NCBI RefSeq assembly: GCF_001279525.1
Contig: NZ_LGDY01000177.1
Coordinates: 1-64,000 of the forward strand
Source: Nocardia sp. NRRL S-836
Lineage (GTDB): Bacteria > Actinomycetota > Actinomycetes > Mycobacteriales > Pseudonocardiaceae
DNA length: 64,000 nt
Direction: 5' to 3'
Under the pieces are notes generated by a model that saw only the letters and a list, made by a program, of their open reading frames with translations, was not told the origin of the DNA and searched no databases. Every line of letters starts with the position of its first letter. The stretch's first letter is position 1. The position numbers and the translations under genes are program-made. Of this stretch, positions 27,131 to 35,943 are shown piece by piece.

Positions 27131-28239
27131 TTGGCACCACAAAGGGCAGTGTCCACAGTGGCCAGCACGGCCTCGTGCGCCTTGGCGCCCTCTTCCGGCG
27201 TCTTCTGGAAGGTGCCCGGCAGCGCCGTCACCGCGATCGAGAACGCCCGGCCGTTCTCCGTGACACCACCACGCGTCTCGTAGCCGTGGATGTCACCGCC
27301 GTGGCCCCAGTACTTGCCGCCACAGGTCAGCGGCGAGCTGACGATGCCCAGCCCGTACTCCGCGCCCGGCCACATCTCGCCGACGGTCGTGACCGTCTTG
27401 CGCATCTCCTTGAGCTCCTTGGCAGGCACCAGGTCGCCCTTCATCAACGCCTGGTAGAAGGTGTTGAGGTCCTTGGTCGACGAGATGATCTGCCCGGCCG
27501 CCCAGCCCCACGACGGGTCGAGCTCGGTGACGTCGGTGGGCACACCCTTGACGAGGCTGTAGCCGTGCGGGTGCTTGCCGCGGATGCCCTGCTCACCCTG
27601 GCTCGGCCAGTAGGTGTCCTTGAGCTTGAGGCGCTGCACGATCCGCTGGTCGACGTTCTCCGCGATCGGCCGCCCGGTGACCTTCTGCACGATCAACCCG
27701 GCCAGCGCGTAGTTCGTGTTGCTGTACTTGAACTTCTCGCCCGGCTGCCCGGTCACCGGCTGCTGGTTCGCGGCGGCCAGCAGCTCGTACGGCTCGACGT
27801 ACCGGTGCTGCATGTCCTCGAACTTGTCGAGCCCGAGGTAGTTCGTGTAGTTCGCGAGCCCGCTGGTGTGCTGGAGGATCTGCCGCACCGTGATCCGGTC
27901 GTCCTTGATCGCACCCGGCAGGTACTTGGTGACCGGCGCGTCCAGCTCGACCTTGCCCTCCGCCACCAGCTGCATGACCACGACCGCCACGAACGCCTTG
28001 GTGTTCGACCCGGCCCGCACCTGCCCGTTCTTGGGCACCGGAACCCGCTTGTTCAGTTCGGCCGTGCCCGCGGTGTAGGCCGTCGTCCTGCCGTTGGCGT
28101 CACTCGTGGTCGCCAGCGCGGCGGGGAACTCCTTGGCAAGCCCGTCGAGCTGCTTCTGCACCTGCCCCGCCGGCGCGGCCATCGCCGTTCCACTGCACAG
28201 CATGGCCGCCGCCATCACTCCTACCAGCGTCTTCTTCAT
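27127..28239 (-). CDS. Secreted serine hydrolase, beta-lactamase/D-Ala-D-Ala carboxypeptidase family (copy 1)
   Basis: 370 residues from ATG 28239 (ribosome site GAGGGGACG). Signal peptide MKKTLVGVMAAAMLCSGTAM ending AAPA. Catalytic motifs SNTK in GSNTKAFVAV, YSNTN, and HGGDIHG in place of KTG. First gene of a coupled tandem pair. Copy 1 keeps a full signal peptide while copy 2 has a much shorter one. Confidence 0.9.
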   Translation of the reverse strand: MKKTLVGVMAAAMLCSGTAMAAPAGQVQKQLDGLAKEFPAALATTSDANGRTTAYTAGTAELNKRVPVPKNGQVRAGSNTKAFVAVVVMQLVAEGKVELDAPVTKYLPGAIKDDRITVRQILQHTSGLANYTNYLGLDKFEDMQHRYVEPYELLAAANQQPVTGQPGEKFKYSNTNYALAGLIVQKVTGRPIAENVDQRIVQRLKLKDTYWPSQGEQGIRGKHPHGYSLVKGVPTDVTELDPSWGWAAGQIISSTKDLNTFYQALMKGDLVPAKELKEMRKTVTTVGEMWPGAEYGLGIVSSPLTCGGKYWGHGGDIHGYETRGGVTENGRAFSIAVTALPGTFQKTPEEGAKAHEAVLATVDTALCGAK

Positions 28240-28336
28240 CGTTCGTCCCCTCGTTCGGCTTGAGGAAGACGATTCCAATTTCGCGCCGCGCACACAGTCA
28301 GGCCCACTGCCGTTGATCAGGTAGAGCCTGCTCCAC

Positions 28337-29410
28337 CTAGTACCGGACGTCGCTCATGAGCAGCGGCGGGTAGACACTCGACGCCTCGCCGTCGACCGTG
28401 GTCCCCGCGAACTGCAACATCGCCCGCAGCTCCCCGTGCAGCGGCGCCGGGTAGTTCAGCTCCGGTGTGGACACCTCGTCAAGCCTGCGAACCTGTTCGT
28501 CACTGAGGTGCACCTCCTCAAGATTGCTCACCAGGTGCTCCACCCGCCGCGCACCGATGATCGGCACCACCGTGCCGGGCCGCTGCCTGAGCCACGCCAA
28601 CGACACCGCGGCCGCAGTGCTGCCGATCTCCTCGGCAATCCCGACGGCAACATCGATCACACCGAACTCGCTCTCTGACGGCCCACCCACGAACTTCGCC
28701 CGCTCCGAGTCACCGACCCGCGCGTTCCGCCGGTACTTCCCCGACAGGAACCCGTTCTTGAGCGGACTCCACGGCACCAACGCCATCCCCAGCTCCCTCG
28801 CCACCGGCGCCACCTCCCCCTCCACGGTCCGCGCCAGCAACGAGTACTCGACCTGCAACGCCACCAACGACGTCCACCCCCTGAGCTCCGCCATCGTCTG
28901 CGCCCGCGCCGTCACCCAGGCAGGCGTGTTGGAGAACCCGACGTACCGCACCTTGCCCGATCCCACCAGGTCGTCCAGAACCCGCATGGTCTCCTCGACA
29001 GGCGTGTTCCGATCCCAGTTGTGCATCCAGTAGAGGTCCAGGTAGTCCGTGTTCAACCTGCGCAACGTCTCTTCGAGCTGCCTGCGCACCGCACCCCGCC
29101 CGGCCCCGCCACCGTTCGGGTCGCCGGGGTGCATGTTGAAGAAGAACTTGGACGCGAGCACCACCCGGTCACGGTTCCCGCGTGCTCCGAAGTAGTCGCC
29201 GAGGATCTTCTCGGAGTGTCCGTTGGTGTAGAAGTTGGCCGTGTCGATGAAATTCCCGCCGCGGTCGAGGTAGGTGGCGAGGATCTTCTCCGACTCCTCG
29301 ACGCTGCACCCCGCCGACCCGGGGTCGTCGCCGAAGGTCATCGCGCCCAGGGCGTAGGGGCTGACGCGGAGGCCGGATCGGCCGAGGGTGACGTAGTGGT
29401 CGAGTGGCAT
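28337..29410 (-). CDS. Aldo/keto reductase
   Basis: 357 residues, AKR TIM barrel with the catalytic tetrad visible: Asp and Tyr in NFIDTANFYTNGHSE, Lys in LASKFFF, His in LYWMHNWD, and the NADPH-binding tail VVPIIGARRVEHL. NADPH-dependent carbonyl reductase with unknown substrate. Starts at ATG 29410 after CCAAGGAG. Last chromosomal gene before the tRNA-Lys attachment site. Confidence 0.92.
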   Translation of the reverse strand: MPLDHYVTLGRSGLRVSPYALGAMTFGDDPGSAGCSVEESEKILATYLDRGGNFIDTANFYTNGHSEKILGDYFGARGNRDRVVLASKFFFNMHPGDPNGGGAGRGAVRRQLEETLRRLNTDYLDLYWMHNWDRNTPVEETMRVLDDLVGSGKVRYVGFSNTPAWVTARAQTMAELRGWTSLVALQVEYSLLARTVEGEVAPVARELGMALVPWSPLKNGFLSGKYRRNARVGDSERAKFVGGPSESEFGVIDVAVGIAEEIGSTAAAVSLAWLRQRPGTVVPIIGARRVEHLVSNLEEVHLSDEQVRRLDEVSTPELNYPAPLHGELRAMLQFAGTTVDGEASSVYPPLLMSDVRY

Positions 29411-29600
29411 GTCGTTGGCTCCTTGGAGGGTTGGTGTTGTACTCCAATGGAAGCCTGGGTGGGGCGGGTTCCGGTACTTCGATCCGGGCTTGTGCTTGCC
29501 TGATCCTCTCGGTGGTTGTTGTGTGGGGTGGGTCTGTCAACCGTGACGTGGGGAACCCGAGGGACATCGTGGGATGGCGATCGGTAGGCTGTGGCGGCGA

Positions 29601-29676
29601 GGGCTGCTAGCTCAATTGGCAGAGCAGGAGACTTTTAATCTTCGGGTTCAGGGTTCGAGTCCCTGGCGGCCCACCA
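29601..29676 (+). tRNA. tRNA-Lys (anticodon TTT), AICE target
   Basis: 76-nt cloverleaf with encoded CCA: acceptor GGGCTGC/GCGGCCC, anticodon stem GGAGA/TCTTC (one G-U pair), loop CTTTTAA giving TTT, T-stem CAGGG/CCCTG. Its 3' half from 29639 is the left attachment core. The 3' end is supplied by the element, so the gene stays functional. Confidence 0.97.
29639..29674 (+). repeat. attL core (3' half of tRNA-Lys)
   Basis: 36 bp running from the anticodon-stem 3' strand through the T-arm to the CCA end. It matches 42293-42328 at 35 of 36 positions; the single difference is in the T-loop (G at 29659, A at 42313). Confidence 0.95.
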
Positions 29677-29710
29677 AACCCCCAGGTCACAGGCCTGGGG
29701 GTTTCGCTTT
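29676..29710 (+). terminator. tRNA-Lys terminator supplied by the element
   Basis: AAACCCCCAGG-7 nt-CCTGGGGGTTT followed by CGCTTT, directly after the tRNA CCA. It lies inside the element, so it replaces the chromosomal terminator that is now beyond attR. Confidence 0.85.
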
Positions 29711-29721
29711 GTCCGGTTGGC

Positions 29722-29744
29722 CCCACACTTAACCCACACAAAAC
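29722..29744. repeat. Left arm-type repeat, candidate integrase/excisionase site
   Basis: CCCACACTTAACCC followed by ACACAAAAC. It matches 42156-42178 at 22 of 23 positions in the same orientation. Both copies sit inside the element, 48 bp and 115 bp from their cores, as expected for tyrosine-integrase arm sites. Confidence 0.65.
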
Positions 29745-29750
29745 CGCTGG

Positions 29751-30905
29751 TCATTCAACTTCGTCGTCTTCCGCTTGATCATCTTTGGGCTCTTCGAGCG
29801 CCCCTTCCAGGGCGTCAGCAGCGCGCCTGTCGACCGTCTTGCGACCCATGTAGGTGTCCTGGGCCATCGATGGCCGCGCGTGGCCGAGCTGGTCCGCGAC
29901 CTGCCTCGCAGAGAGCCCCGACTCATCGAGAATGGTGGCCGCCGTCTTCCTGAACACGTGCGAGGTCACCCATGCGAACTCGTCCCCGCCACGAGCCGCC
30001 CGGAAGTCCTTCCGGGTGTTGGACGGGTCACGGAGCCCGCCGAGGGCGTCTGGGAAGACCGGCCCGTTCGAGAAGCTGGTGGCCTTGTGCCTCCGCTTCA
30101 GCATGTCGAGCGCCCATTGCGGCAGCAGAAGCGTGCGCTCACCAGCCTCCGTCTTGGTTGACTTCCGAATCAGCCCGACGCCCTTGACCCGGATGACCGT
30201 GTAGTTCACGGCGACCGTGCCGGCCTCGATGTCGACGTCCTCCCAATAGACGGCCAACGCCTCACCGATGCGGACACCCGTGGCCATCATGAAGCGCGAC
30301 AGGTCAGGCAGGTCCCGTTTCACGGCCTTGGGGTCAGACTCCAGCATCTCCAGCCAGAGAATTCGTTCTTCCAGCGTGAGTGCCCGCGGACTCTTCTTGC
30401 GCCCAGCCTCCAGCGGCTCCACCTCCCGGACTGGGTTCGTGTCCAGCGCCTTGTCCCGCACAGCGATCCGCAAGGCCCCCGAGATCACCGAGCGAGCGGT
30501 CTTGGCCGTGTCCACACTGATCGACCGCCACAGCGCGCTCAGGAACGCGTCGATCCGTGCCACCGACATCTCATGAATCCGCAGCTCACCGAGGCCAGGA
30601 AGCACGTGCCGATCCATGATGCTTCGGTACGTGTCGACGCTGCTCGGCGACCTCTTCCCAGCGTCAGCGAGTGCCTGGAACTTCGTGAACCACTGGTCCA
30701 AGGCTTCCTTGAACCGGCTCTCACGCGTCAGCGAACTGCCGGACGGTCCCTTCCGCTCTGCGGTGCTCTTGGTCTTCCCCCACCGCTCAACAGTCCGCGT
30801 CTTGCCGTCGTAGTCGCGATACTTCACGGTCGCACGCCAGCCTGAATCCGTTTCATAGCAACGAATCGAGCCATACGTGCCGATGTCCAAAGGCAGACGT
30901 CCCAT
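29751..30905 (-). CDS. int: Tyrosine site-specific integrase of the AICE
   Basis: 384 residues. N-terminal arm-binding region (about 5-45: GTYGSIRCYETDSGWRATVK), core-binding SAM-like domain (about 65-155), and catalytic domain with Arg212 (TGVRIGE), His316/Arg319 (SHVFRKT), His342 (LGHARP) and nucleophile Tyr352 (DTYMGR). It recombines attP with the tRNA-Lys attB. The start overlaps the excisionase stop as TGATG. It lies immediately beside attL, the standard position. Confidence 0.95.
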   Translation of the reverse strand: MGRLPLDIGTYGSIRCYETDSGWRATVKYRDYDGKTRTVERWGKTKSTAERKGPSGSSLTRESRFKEALDQWFTKFQALADAGKRSPSSVDTYRSIMDRHVLPGLGELRIHEMSVARIDAFLSALWRSISVDTAKTARSVISGALRIAVRDKALDTNPVREVEPLEAGRKKSPRALTLEERILWLEMLESDPKAVKRDLPDLSRFMMATGVRIGEALAVYWEDVDIEAGTVAVNYTVIRVKGVGLIRKSTKTEAGERTLLLPQWALDMLKRRHKATSFSNGPVFPDALGGLRDPSNTRKDFRAARGGDEFAWVTSHVFRKTAATILDESGLSARQVADQLGHARPSMAQDTYMGRKTVDRRAADALEGALEEPKDDQAEDDEVE

Positions 30906-31099
30906 CAGGCCGCCTCCTCAAGCAGGTGCTCGAACCAGCTCCGCACTTCCGAGGGCAGGTACCGCAGGTGCTTCCCTACCCGTCGAGCAGGCGGGCCGTA
31001 GTTCTTCGTTCGCCAGCCGTAGAGCGTGTGGACCGGGACGTTCAAGAAGAGTGCGACGTCGCCGACTGTCCACAGTGGCTCAAACTGTTGTGCGTCCAT
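30905..31099 (-). CDS. xis: Excisionase, MerR/AlpA-like winged HTH
   Basis: 64 residues: LWTVGDVALFLNVPVHTLYG (HTH), then YGPPARRVGKHLRYLPSEV (wing), as in AICE Xis proteins. It directs the integrase toward excision. ATG 31099 follows GGGAGAA. Coupled to int downstream and 16 bp after rep. Confidence 0.93.
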   Translation of the reverse strand: MDAQQFEPLWTVGDVALFLNVPVHTLYGWRTKNYGPPARRVGKHLRYLPSEVRSWFEHLLEEAA

Positions 31100-31115
31100 G
31101 ATGTTCTCCCCTAGA

Positions 31116-32720
31116 TCAGGCAGCCTCAGGTGTTGCCGAACTCCCCGGAGGTCCGGCGGATGCGAGCAGCGCGGCCGTGTATTCGGCCTTCCACCTGCGG
31201 CGCTCTGCGACGGCGCTCAACAGCAGGTGCGCCCGTGGCGGCACGTTCGGATCGCCGGGCTGGACGTTGTTCCAGACGAGGCGTTGTGGCTGGTCATCGG
31301 GCTTGATCCCGACATCGGCCAGCAATTGCCGAACGAACGCCTTGCGGTCGTGCTTGTGGTCAGCCAGCGACTTCCCCGACCACTTCCGCGACACCAGCAC
31401 CCGTCGCCCAGCAACGCCGAGCGTGGTCCGCTTGTGCGCCTTCCCCTTGCACTTGCCCGGCACCGTCGACAGCCGAGCCCCGCGAGGCTGGACGCCGTAG
31501 AGCAGCCAGATCGGACACTGCGGCGAGCAGGGCGTGACCGCGAGCTCAGCGCAGAGCCGTTCGGCGTGGTCCTCTTGGCGGGCCGTCTGCGCCTCGAAGC
31601 ACTCGTTGATGCTCTTGGTGAGGTACTTGGTCAGGTAGCCGATGTGGCGGCCGGCCTCTTCAGTCCCGCCGAGGATGCCCTTGGAGTGCACCTGCACCCC
31701 GAACCGAGCGACGTGCGCGGGCCGCTCCACCTGGTCGAGCGCGTCTTCCCAGGTAGGCAGAGCCTTCCGTGTCTGCGGATCAACGAAGCCCTTCGTCCGG
31801 ACGTCCCACACCGGCAGGTTGTCGCCGCTGTACTTGATCTCGTCATGCTCAGGCCACCAGACCTGGTGGTAGGTGGCTTCAGCGACCGCCCGCAACTCCG
31901 CCCGTGAGATCGAGCCCCGAACCGCCGCGTGCCAGTGCGGAGCAAGCCGACGCTGTGGTTCGACCGTCGAGAAGTACTGGACCTCCCACCCAACGCACCT
32001 ACGAAGGTTCTGGACGAACCGATCGAGCAACGCGGCGAAGTGCACCGCGTCCCGAGCCGCACGCCGGTAGTTGTAGGTCGCCGGGTCAACAGGCGTGCCG
32101 TCGCTGCGCACCTTGCCGTAGGTGTCGAGCGTCAGCGTGAGGAACGTCGATGGCTGGTACTTGCCCCCGAACACCTTCCCAACCGTGCGCTTGCTGACCG
32201 GCCTCCGAGGCAGGTTGGGCGCGTCCTGCCGCCGCCTGGTCGACCGCTTCCGAGCTGCCTTGAGCGGCACTTCCAGGGAGGGGAGTGAACCGCGGACTCC
32301 GAGTTGCCGAAGTTCGGCATCGACCTCCGCGACCTCCTCCCGAACTTCCTCCGCTCCGACCTCGTCGCCCTCATCGAGGGCCAGGCGGAAGGCCTTCACG
32401 AGGTCAGCCCGGTAGGCGGTCAACTTCCGCTGATCGTCGCTCGGAGCGTCCGGCGTGAAGTCGAGTTCCTCCGTCAGGTGCCATCCCTCGCGACACTGCG
32501 CCATCCGCAGACGCCGGTTCTTCTCAGCGCAGGTGGGGCACACACTGGCCACGGTCGAGCCGCATGGCACCGGGACGATGTCGACGCGTCCGGTGTCGAG
32601 GTCGATCCGTTCCTTGGCCAACGGCCGGACGCAGACGCCGTGCTCCTCAGCGACGGCACGAGCGATGTCGAGCGCGGCCGGCTGCTTCATCCGCTCCGAG
32701 CGAGTCAGGTACTCGGTCAC
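31116..32720 (-). CDS. RepSA-type rolling-circle replication initiator
   Basis: 534 residues from GTG 32720, overlapping the tra stop (GTGA). Zinc-like CPTC (61-64) in the N-terminus. HUH-type motifs: FLTLTLDTYG (motif 1, about 193-202), PHWHAAV (His262 and His264), and GYLTKYLTKS with nicking-type tyrosines (Tyr362/366). A second Cys set, CSPQCP, follows near 405. It nicks and initiates replication of the excised circle. The length fits the pSAM2 RepSA class. Confidence 0.9.
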   Translation of the reverse strand: MTEYLTRSERMKQPAALDIARAVAEEHGVCVRPLAKERIDLDTGRVDIVPVPCGSTVASVCPTCAEKNRRLRMAQCREGWHLTEELDFTPDAPSDDQRKLTAYRADLVKAFRLALDEGDEVGAEEVREEVAEVDAELRQLGVRGSLPSLEVPLKAARKRSTRRRQDAPNLPRRPVSKRTVGKVFGGKYQPSTFLTLTLDTYGKVRSDGTPVDPATYNYRRAARDAVHFAALLDRFVQNLRRCVGWEVQYFSTVEPQRRLAPHWHAAVRGSISRAELRAVAEATYHQVWWPEHDEIKYSGDNLPVWDVRTKGFVDPQTRKALPTWEDALDQVERPAHVARFGVQVHSKGILGGTEEAGRHIGYLTKYLTKSINECFEAQTARQEDHAERLCAELAVTPCSPQCPIWLLYGVQPRGARLSTVPGKCKGKAHKRTTLGVAGRRVLVSRKWSGKSLADHKHDRKAFVRQLLADVGIKPDDQPQRLVWNNVQPGDPNVPPRAHLLLSAVAERRRWKAEYTAALLASAGPPGSSATPEAA

Positions 32721-34180
32721 GCCGCCGCCCTCCCTTCACCGCTGGTCGGGAACTCGTGCACGGTGGCCGGGGCGAGGTAGACGCCCAGCTCGACAAGGTC
32801 CGCGTCCGTGACGTGGAAGGCCCGTGCCCTCTCTGGTTCGCGCTGCCCGTCCTCCTTGAGCCAGGCGACACCAGGCGTGTTCTCGCTGATCTCGTGAGCA
32901 GCCGCGCCACGTTGCCGAACGCCATCCCCCAGCACCATGTCGACCTGGACCGGCTCATCGAGCCGCAGCGCAACGCGGGTGGTGAACAGGTGTCGGAAGG
33001 AGACGACCTCCTTACGCGGGTCCTGGACCAGGCCGACCACGGCGTAGCCGGGAGCACGTCCCTGCGAGGTGATCGTCTGCACGGCCCGCGTCGCACGTTC
33101 CCGCAGGTTTCGGTCCGGCTGGTAGGCGATCAGGTCCGCCAGCTCATCCACGATCAGGACCGTGAACGGCTCGCCCGTGCCGCGTGCCCACAAGCGCCGG
33201 ATACCCCGGTATCGCGCCGCGCGTTCCTTGACCTCTACGGCGATTTCTTCAAGCAGGGCAACAGCTTCCGGCCCATTGTCGTAGATCACCTTCTCGAACG
33301 CGTCCGGACACTGCCCCAGCTCCATACCGCCCTTGGGATCGATCCCGACGAGCCGCACCATGCCAGCCTTGATGGCCGGGGCGAGCTGCCACACGATCGA
33401 CCACAACACCGAGCCCTTACCCGCACCAGGCACGCCAACCACGAGGACCTGAGAGCCGAGCAGCTTCAACCGCCAGGGCTTCCCGGTCTCGGTCTGCCCG
33501 ACGACCACGCGCTTGAGGTCGACCTCTCCGGCGTCGGCGAGCTGCGGCACGACGACCGGCCGCGACAGTGGATCAGAGTGGATGAAGTCGAGCTCAAGCA
33601 CGCGTGGCTTGAGCACCCGCACCCGGCAAGACCGGGCGTTGAACGAGTGCGCCAGGTTGTCCCGCCGTGCTTCCCACTGCTCCGGCGACTGAGCCGGGAT
33701 CATCCGCACCCGGACCTTGTCCCGCCAGCCCTCAGAGCGAACACGGCGCAGCTTCGGCCGGTACTCCTTCCCCCGGTTGTCCTTGGTCAGCTCAGCCAGC
33801 CGCATCACGGTGCGCCACTGCGGCACGTAGACCGTGAGCCGACGCCACTCCGTCAGCAGCCGATACCAGCCGTGCCGCAGGAACGACTCTCGATCGAAGC
33901 CGTACCAGAGGGCCAATGCACACACGAGCGACAGCAGCGCCAGGACCAGCGGCGACAGCCCGAACTGCCGGTAGCCGGCATAGCCGCCGAGGCCGAGCGT
34001 GACAGCCATCGGGTATCGCACGCCGAGAACCGCGAGTCTCACCGCCAGGCGCACCATCAGCCAGAGCATCGCGAACGGCGCGAGTACGACCTTGACCCAG
34101 CCGGGAAGCCACACCCACCAGGGAACCTGCGGACGTGCACCCTCGAACGGTGCGGGATCGACCCATCGGTTGCCCTTCAT
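32717..34180 (-). CDS. FtsK/SpoIIIE-type conjugative DNA translocase (TraSA-like)
   Basis: 487 residues. Hydrophobic segments at about 26-52 and 57-92 anchor it in the membrane. Walker A GVPGAGKGS (249-257), IDPKGG, Walker B VLIVDELADL (341-350), and TSQGRAPGYAVVGLVQDP are typical of AICE Tra. One such protein moves double-stranded DNA between mycelia. ATG 34180 overlaps the upstream zinc-ribbon stop (ATGA). Confidence 0.93.
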   Translation of the reverse strand: MKGNRWVDPAPFEGARPQVPWWVWLPGWVKVVLAPFAMLWLMVRLAVRLAVLGVRYPMAVTLGLGGYAGYRQFGLSPLVLALLSLVCALALWYGFDRESFLRHGWYRLLTEWRRLTVYVPQWRTVMRLAELTKDNRGKEYRPKLRRVRSEGWRDKVRVRMIPAQSPEQWEARRDNLAHSFNARSCRVRVLKPRVLELDFIHSDPLSRPVVVPQLADAGEVDLKRVVVGQTETGKPWRLKLLGSQVLVVGVPGAGKGSVLWSIVWQLAPAIKAGMVRLVGIDPKGGMELGQCPDAFEKVIYDNGPEAVALLEEIAVEVKERAARYRGIRRLWARGTGEPFTVLIVDELADLIAYQPDRNLRERATRAVQTITSQGRAPGYAVVGLVQDPRKEVVSFRHLFTTRVALRLDEPVQVDMVLGDGVRQRGAAAHEISENTPGVAWLKEDGQREPERARAFHVTDADLVELGVYLAPATVHEFPTSGEGRAAA

Positions 34181-34461
34181 CGCGCACCGCCAGCGCACTT
34201 GAGGCACTGGAAGACGGTGCCAACGCTCGGGATGCGCCCAACAGGCCGGAACGCTCCCGACTCCGTGGTGTGCTGTGACTTGCAGGTCAGGCACTCAAAG
34301 CCCTCAGCCTGAGCAGCGGTGAGTTCCAACGTCTCCAGGCTGCCGCCGTCGATCATCACGACGTAGCTGGAAACGGTCTGCTTGCTGGCGATCATCCGAT
34401 CCCAGAGCAGTTGTTTCGTGGCCCTGTCTGGCGAAGGAATGCGCCCAGGCTCTACGCTCAT
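34177..34461 (-). CDS. Small zinc-ribbon protein of the AICE core operon
   Basis: 94 residues. The C-terminal half has two Cys pairs, CLTC and CLKC, about 28 residues apart, fitting a zinc ribbon. The N-terminal half has an amphipathic helix with ATKQLLWDRMIASKQT. Coupled to the translocase by a 4-bp overlap. Its upstream region holds two inverted repeats. Role unknown, possibly regulation or relaxosome-like accessory. Confidence 0.75.
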   Translation of the reverse strand: MSVEPGRIPSPDRATKQLLWDRMIASKQTVSSYVVMIDGGSLETLELTAAQAEGFECLTCKSQHTTESGAFRPVGRIPSVGTVFQCLKCAGGAR

Positions 34462-34489
34462 CTTGTTCACTCCTGAGTTGGGTGGACAA

Positions 34490-34594
34490 CGCAGGAGCGG
34501 CAAGGTTGGTAGCCGGATTCCGCTCCTGCGTCTCACGTTCTCTTTGCACTGCAACAAGACATGCGGCATCGCCACGTGACCCAGCAGAGTCACG
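34490..34594. promoter_or_regulatory. Two inverted repeats before the tra-rep-xis-int operon
   Basis: CGCAGGAGCGG (34490-34500) with its exact complement at 34520-34530 (19-nt loop), and CGTGAC-8 nt-GTCACG (34575-34594). They occupy the 157-bp gap upstream of the zinc-ribbon gene, the likely promoter of the transfer genes, so they may be operator sites for a KorSA-type repressor or part of a replication origin. Confidence 0.5.
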
Positions 34595-34618
34595 CGCTCT
34601 GTCCAATAAGGACTTCTG

Positions 34619-34879
34619 CTACTTCTTCTCCGTCGCGGTGACCTTGATCGCCTCCCCCTTCTCGCGCTCACGGTTCGCCCAGTAGACGGCTTCGTGGTGG
34701 TGACTGCGATCGGTCTCAGCGACCCGCGCGTAGACAGCGGCCGAGCGGAGGTGGTAGTCCCGCAGGACAGCCGGGGCGGCCTTGGGGTTGGGCATGAGCT
34801 TGCTCAGCACGTCGTGCGCCTCGCTCAGCGTGCGAACCTGCTCAGCGGCTCCCCAGTGCACGGACTCAGCCGCTGACAT
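34619..34879 (-). CDS. AMED_5909-like small AICE protein
   Basis: 86 residues, helical: LSEAHDVLSKLMPNPKAAPA, then LRDYHLRSAAVYARVAETD and HHHEAVYWANREREKG. From memory this resembles a small family found on actinomycete integrative elements (AMED_5909). No enzymatic motif. Overlaps the preceding gene by 14 bp within a run of four small genes. Confidence 0.65.
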   Translation of the reverse strand: MSAAESVHWGAAEQVRTLSEAHDVLSKLMPNPKAAPAVLRDYHLRSAAVYARVAETDRSHHHEAVYWANREREKGEAIKVTATEKK

Positions 34880-35126
34880 CGGGAGCCTCCTCCACCAGCG
34901 CGTGACGTCCCTCCTGGTTGCCGAGGTGGTCAGCCAGCTTGGCCGCCTCCCGCGACAGCTCGCGGCAGAACCGAATCAGCACGTCCGAACCACCAGGGAA
35001 GGGCGGGAGCTGGATCGAGATGTTGACCGGGTCGAGGTATATGGCCAGCGCTGGAACCTCCGGTGTCACCCGCACCATGGCCGCGCCCGCGTCTTGACCG
35101 GGCGTGCAGGTGGCGTTGAACCCCAT
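34866..35126 (-). CDS. Small AICE hypothetical protein (86 aa)
   Basis: ATG 35126 overlaps the upstream stop (TGATG). Contains VPALAIYLDPVNISIQLPPF, a beta-rich stretch, then a helix FCRELSREAAKLADHLG. No recognised family. Conserved small proteins at this place in AICEs are usually accessory to transfer or copy control. Confidence 0.65.
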   Translation of the reverse strand: MGFNATCTPGQDAGAAMVRVTPEVPALAIYLDPVNISIQLPPFPGGSDVLIRFCRELSREAAKLADHLGNQEGRHALVEEAPDVSG

Positions 35127-35326
35127 CACCGACCACCCCGCGCCCCGTCGAGAGCTGCCTGCCCTTCGGCGACCGCCTCAGCGAGGCGAGGCAGTGCTTC
35201 CGCGTCGACCACGAGCACGGCCGGGAACGCGTTGCCTAGCCGGAACTCGACCCGCCCGGCGAAGACGAGCGGTTCCACCCGGATCGGCAGGTTCGCCGTC
35301 AGGTGCAGACGCATCAAGTCGGCCAC
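35126..35326 (-). CDS. Small AICE hypothetical protein (66 aa)
   Basis: From GTG 35326, two bases clear of the upstream stop codon. Pattern VADLMRLHLTANLPIRVEPL, strands, then a C-terminal helix LPRLAEAVAEGQAAL. Resembles the next gene in style (beta half then helix). Function unknown. Confidence 0.6.
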   Translation of the reverse strand: MADLMRLHLTANLPIRVEPLVFAGRVEFRLGNAFPAVLVVDAEALPRLAEAVAEGQAALDGARGGR

Positions 35327-35329
35327 GGG

Positions 35330-35785
35330 TCACGCCGCCTTGGGAGCAGGCTTGGACGCGACGGCCGCCTTCATGCCGGTGGCGCGCAGGCTGTAGCCCA
35401 GCTTCGCCCGGCAGCGGTGACGCTCACCGACGTGGCCACCACGGCAACCCTTGTCGTCGATCCAAGGCGTGACCGTCAGCCCCTCGAACACAGCCGGCCG
35501 GATGTCCGTGCCGGGGATTGCCTCCGGCGGGACGGGTCGGTGAGGCGCGGAGATTTTGACCGTGACCGCCGCGTCCGTCTTGCGCTCCGCCGCCTGGTCG
35601 ATCACCAGCACCGACCACACGAGCAGGCCGTTGTCCTTGTCGACCTCCTGCTCCACGGGAAGTCCCTTGGCGCGGTCCTCCGCGGACTGGAACTTGAGCA
35701 CCGGCTCGACGCCCATCACGAGCGCACCCCTCGGGAACACGAAGTCGTGACCCGCCGGGAGCCTGCTCCCACCTGTGATCGCCAT
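35330..35785 (-). CDS. AICE hypothetical protein, first gene of the core operon (151 aa)
   Basis: ATG 35785 with AGGAGAAC as ribosome site. Beta-rich body (FPRGALVMGVEPVLKF, LLVWSVLVIDQAAERKTDAA, AVTVKISAPHRP) and a basic C-terminus with two Cys and an Ala/Lys tail. Similar leading genes occur in pMEA/pSAM2-like elements, but I cannot name a function. Confidence 0.7.
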   Translation of the reverse strand: MAITGGSRLPAGHDFVFPRGALVMGVEPVLKFQSAEDRAKGLPVEQEVDKDNGLLVWSVLVIDQAAERKTDAAVTVKISAPHRPVPPEAIPGTDIRPAVFEGLTVTPWIDDKGCRGGHVGERHRCRAKLGYSLRATGMKAAVASKPAPKAA

Positions 35786-35882
35786 CGTCGTTCTCCTGTC
35801 GTTCGTGCCGGTCGGGGCTGTTCCCCGACGTCTCGACCACTACGACTTTCGACGAATCGACAGGACGTCAACACCACACAAC

Positions 35883-35911
35883 AGGACAACTACAGACGTC
35901 TTTGTTACATT
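35883..35911 (+). promoter_or_regulatory. Predicted promoter of the HTH/PLD-like regulator
   Basis: AGGACA (35883-35888), 17-bp spacer, TACATT (35906-35911). It lies in the 158-bp divergent gap between the core operon and the regulator gene. ACAGGAC occurs twice nearby (35860 and 35881 regions), which could be regulator half-sites. Confidence 0.45.
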
Positions 35912-35943
35912 GAAGTCGTCCCTAGTTGTACGAAGGGTGGATT

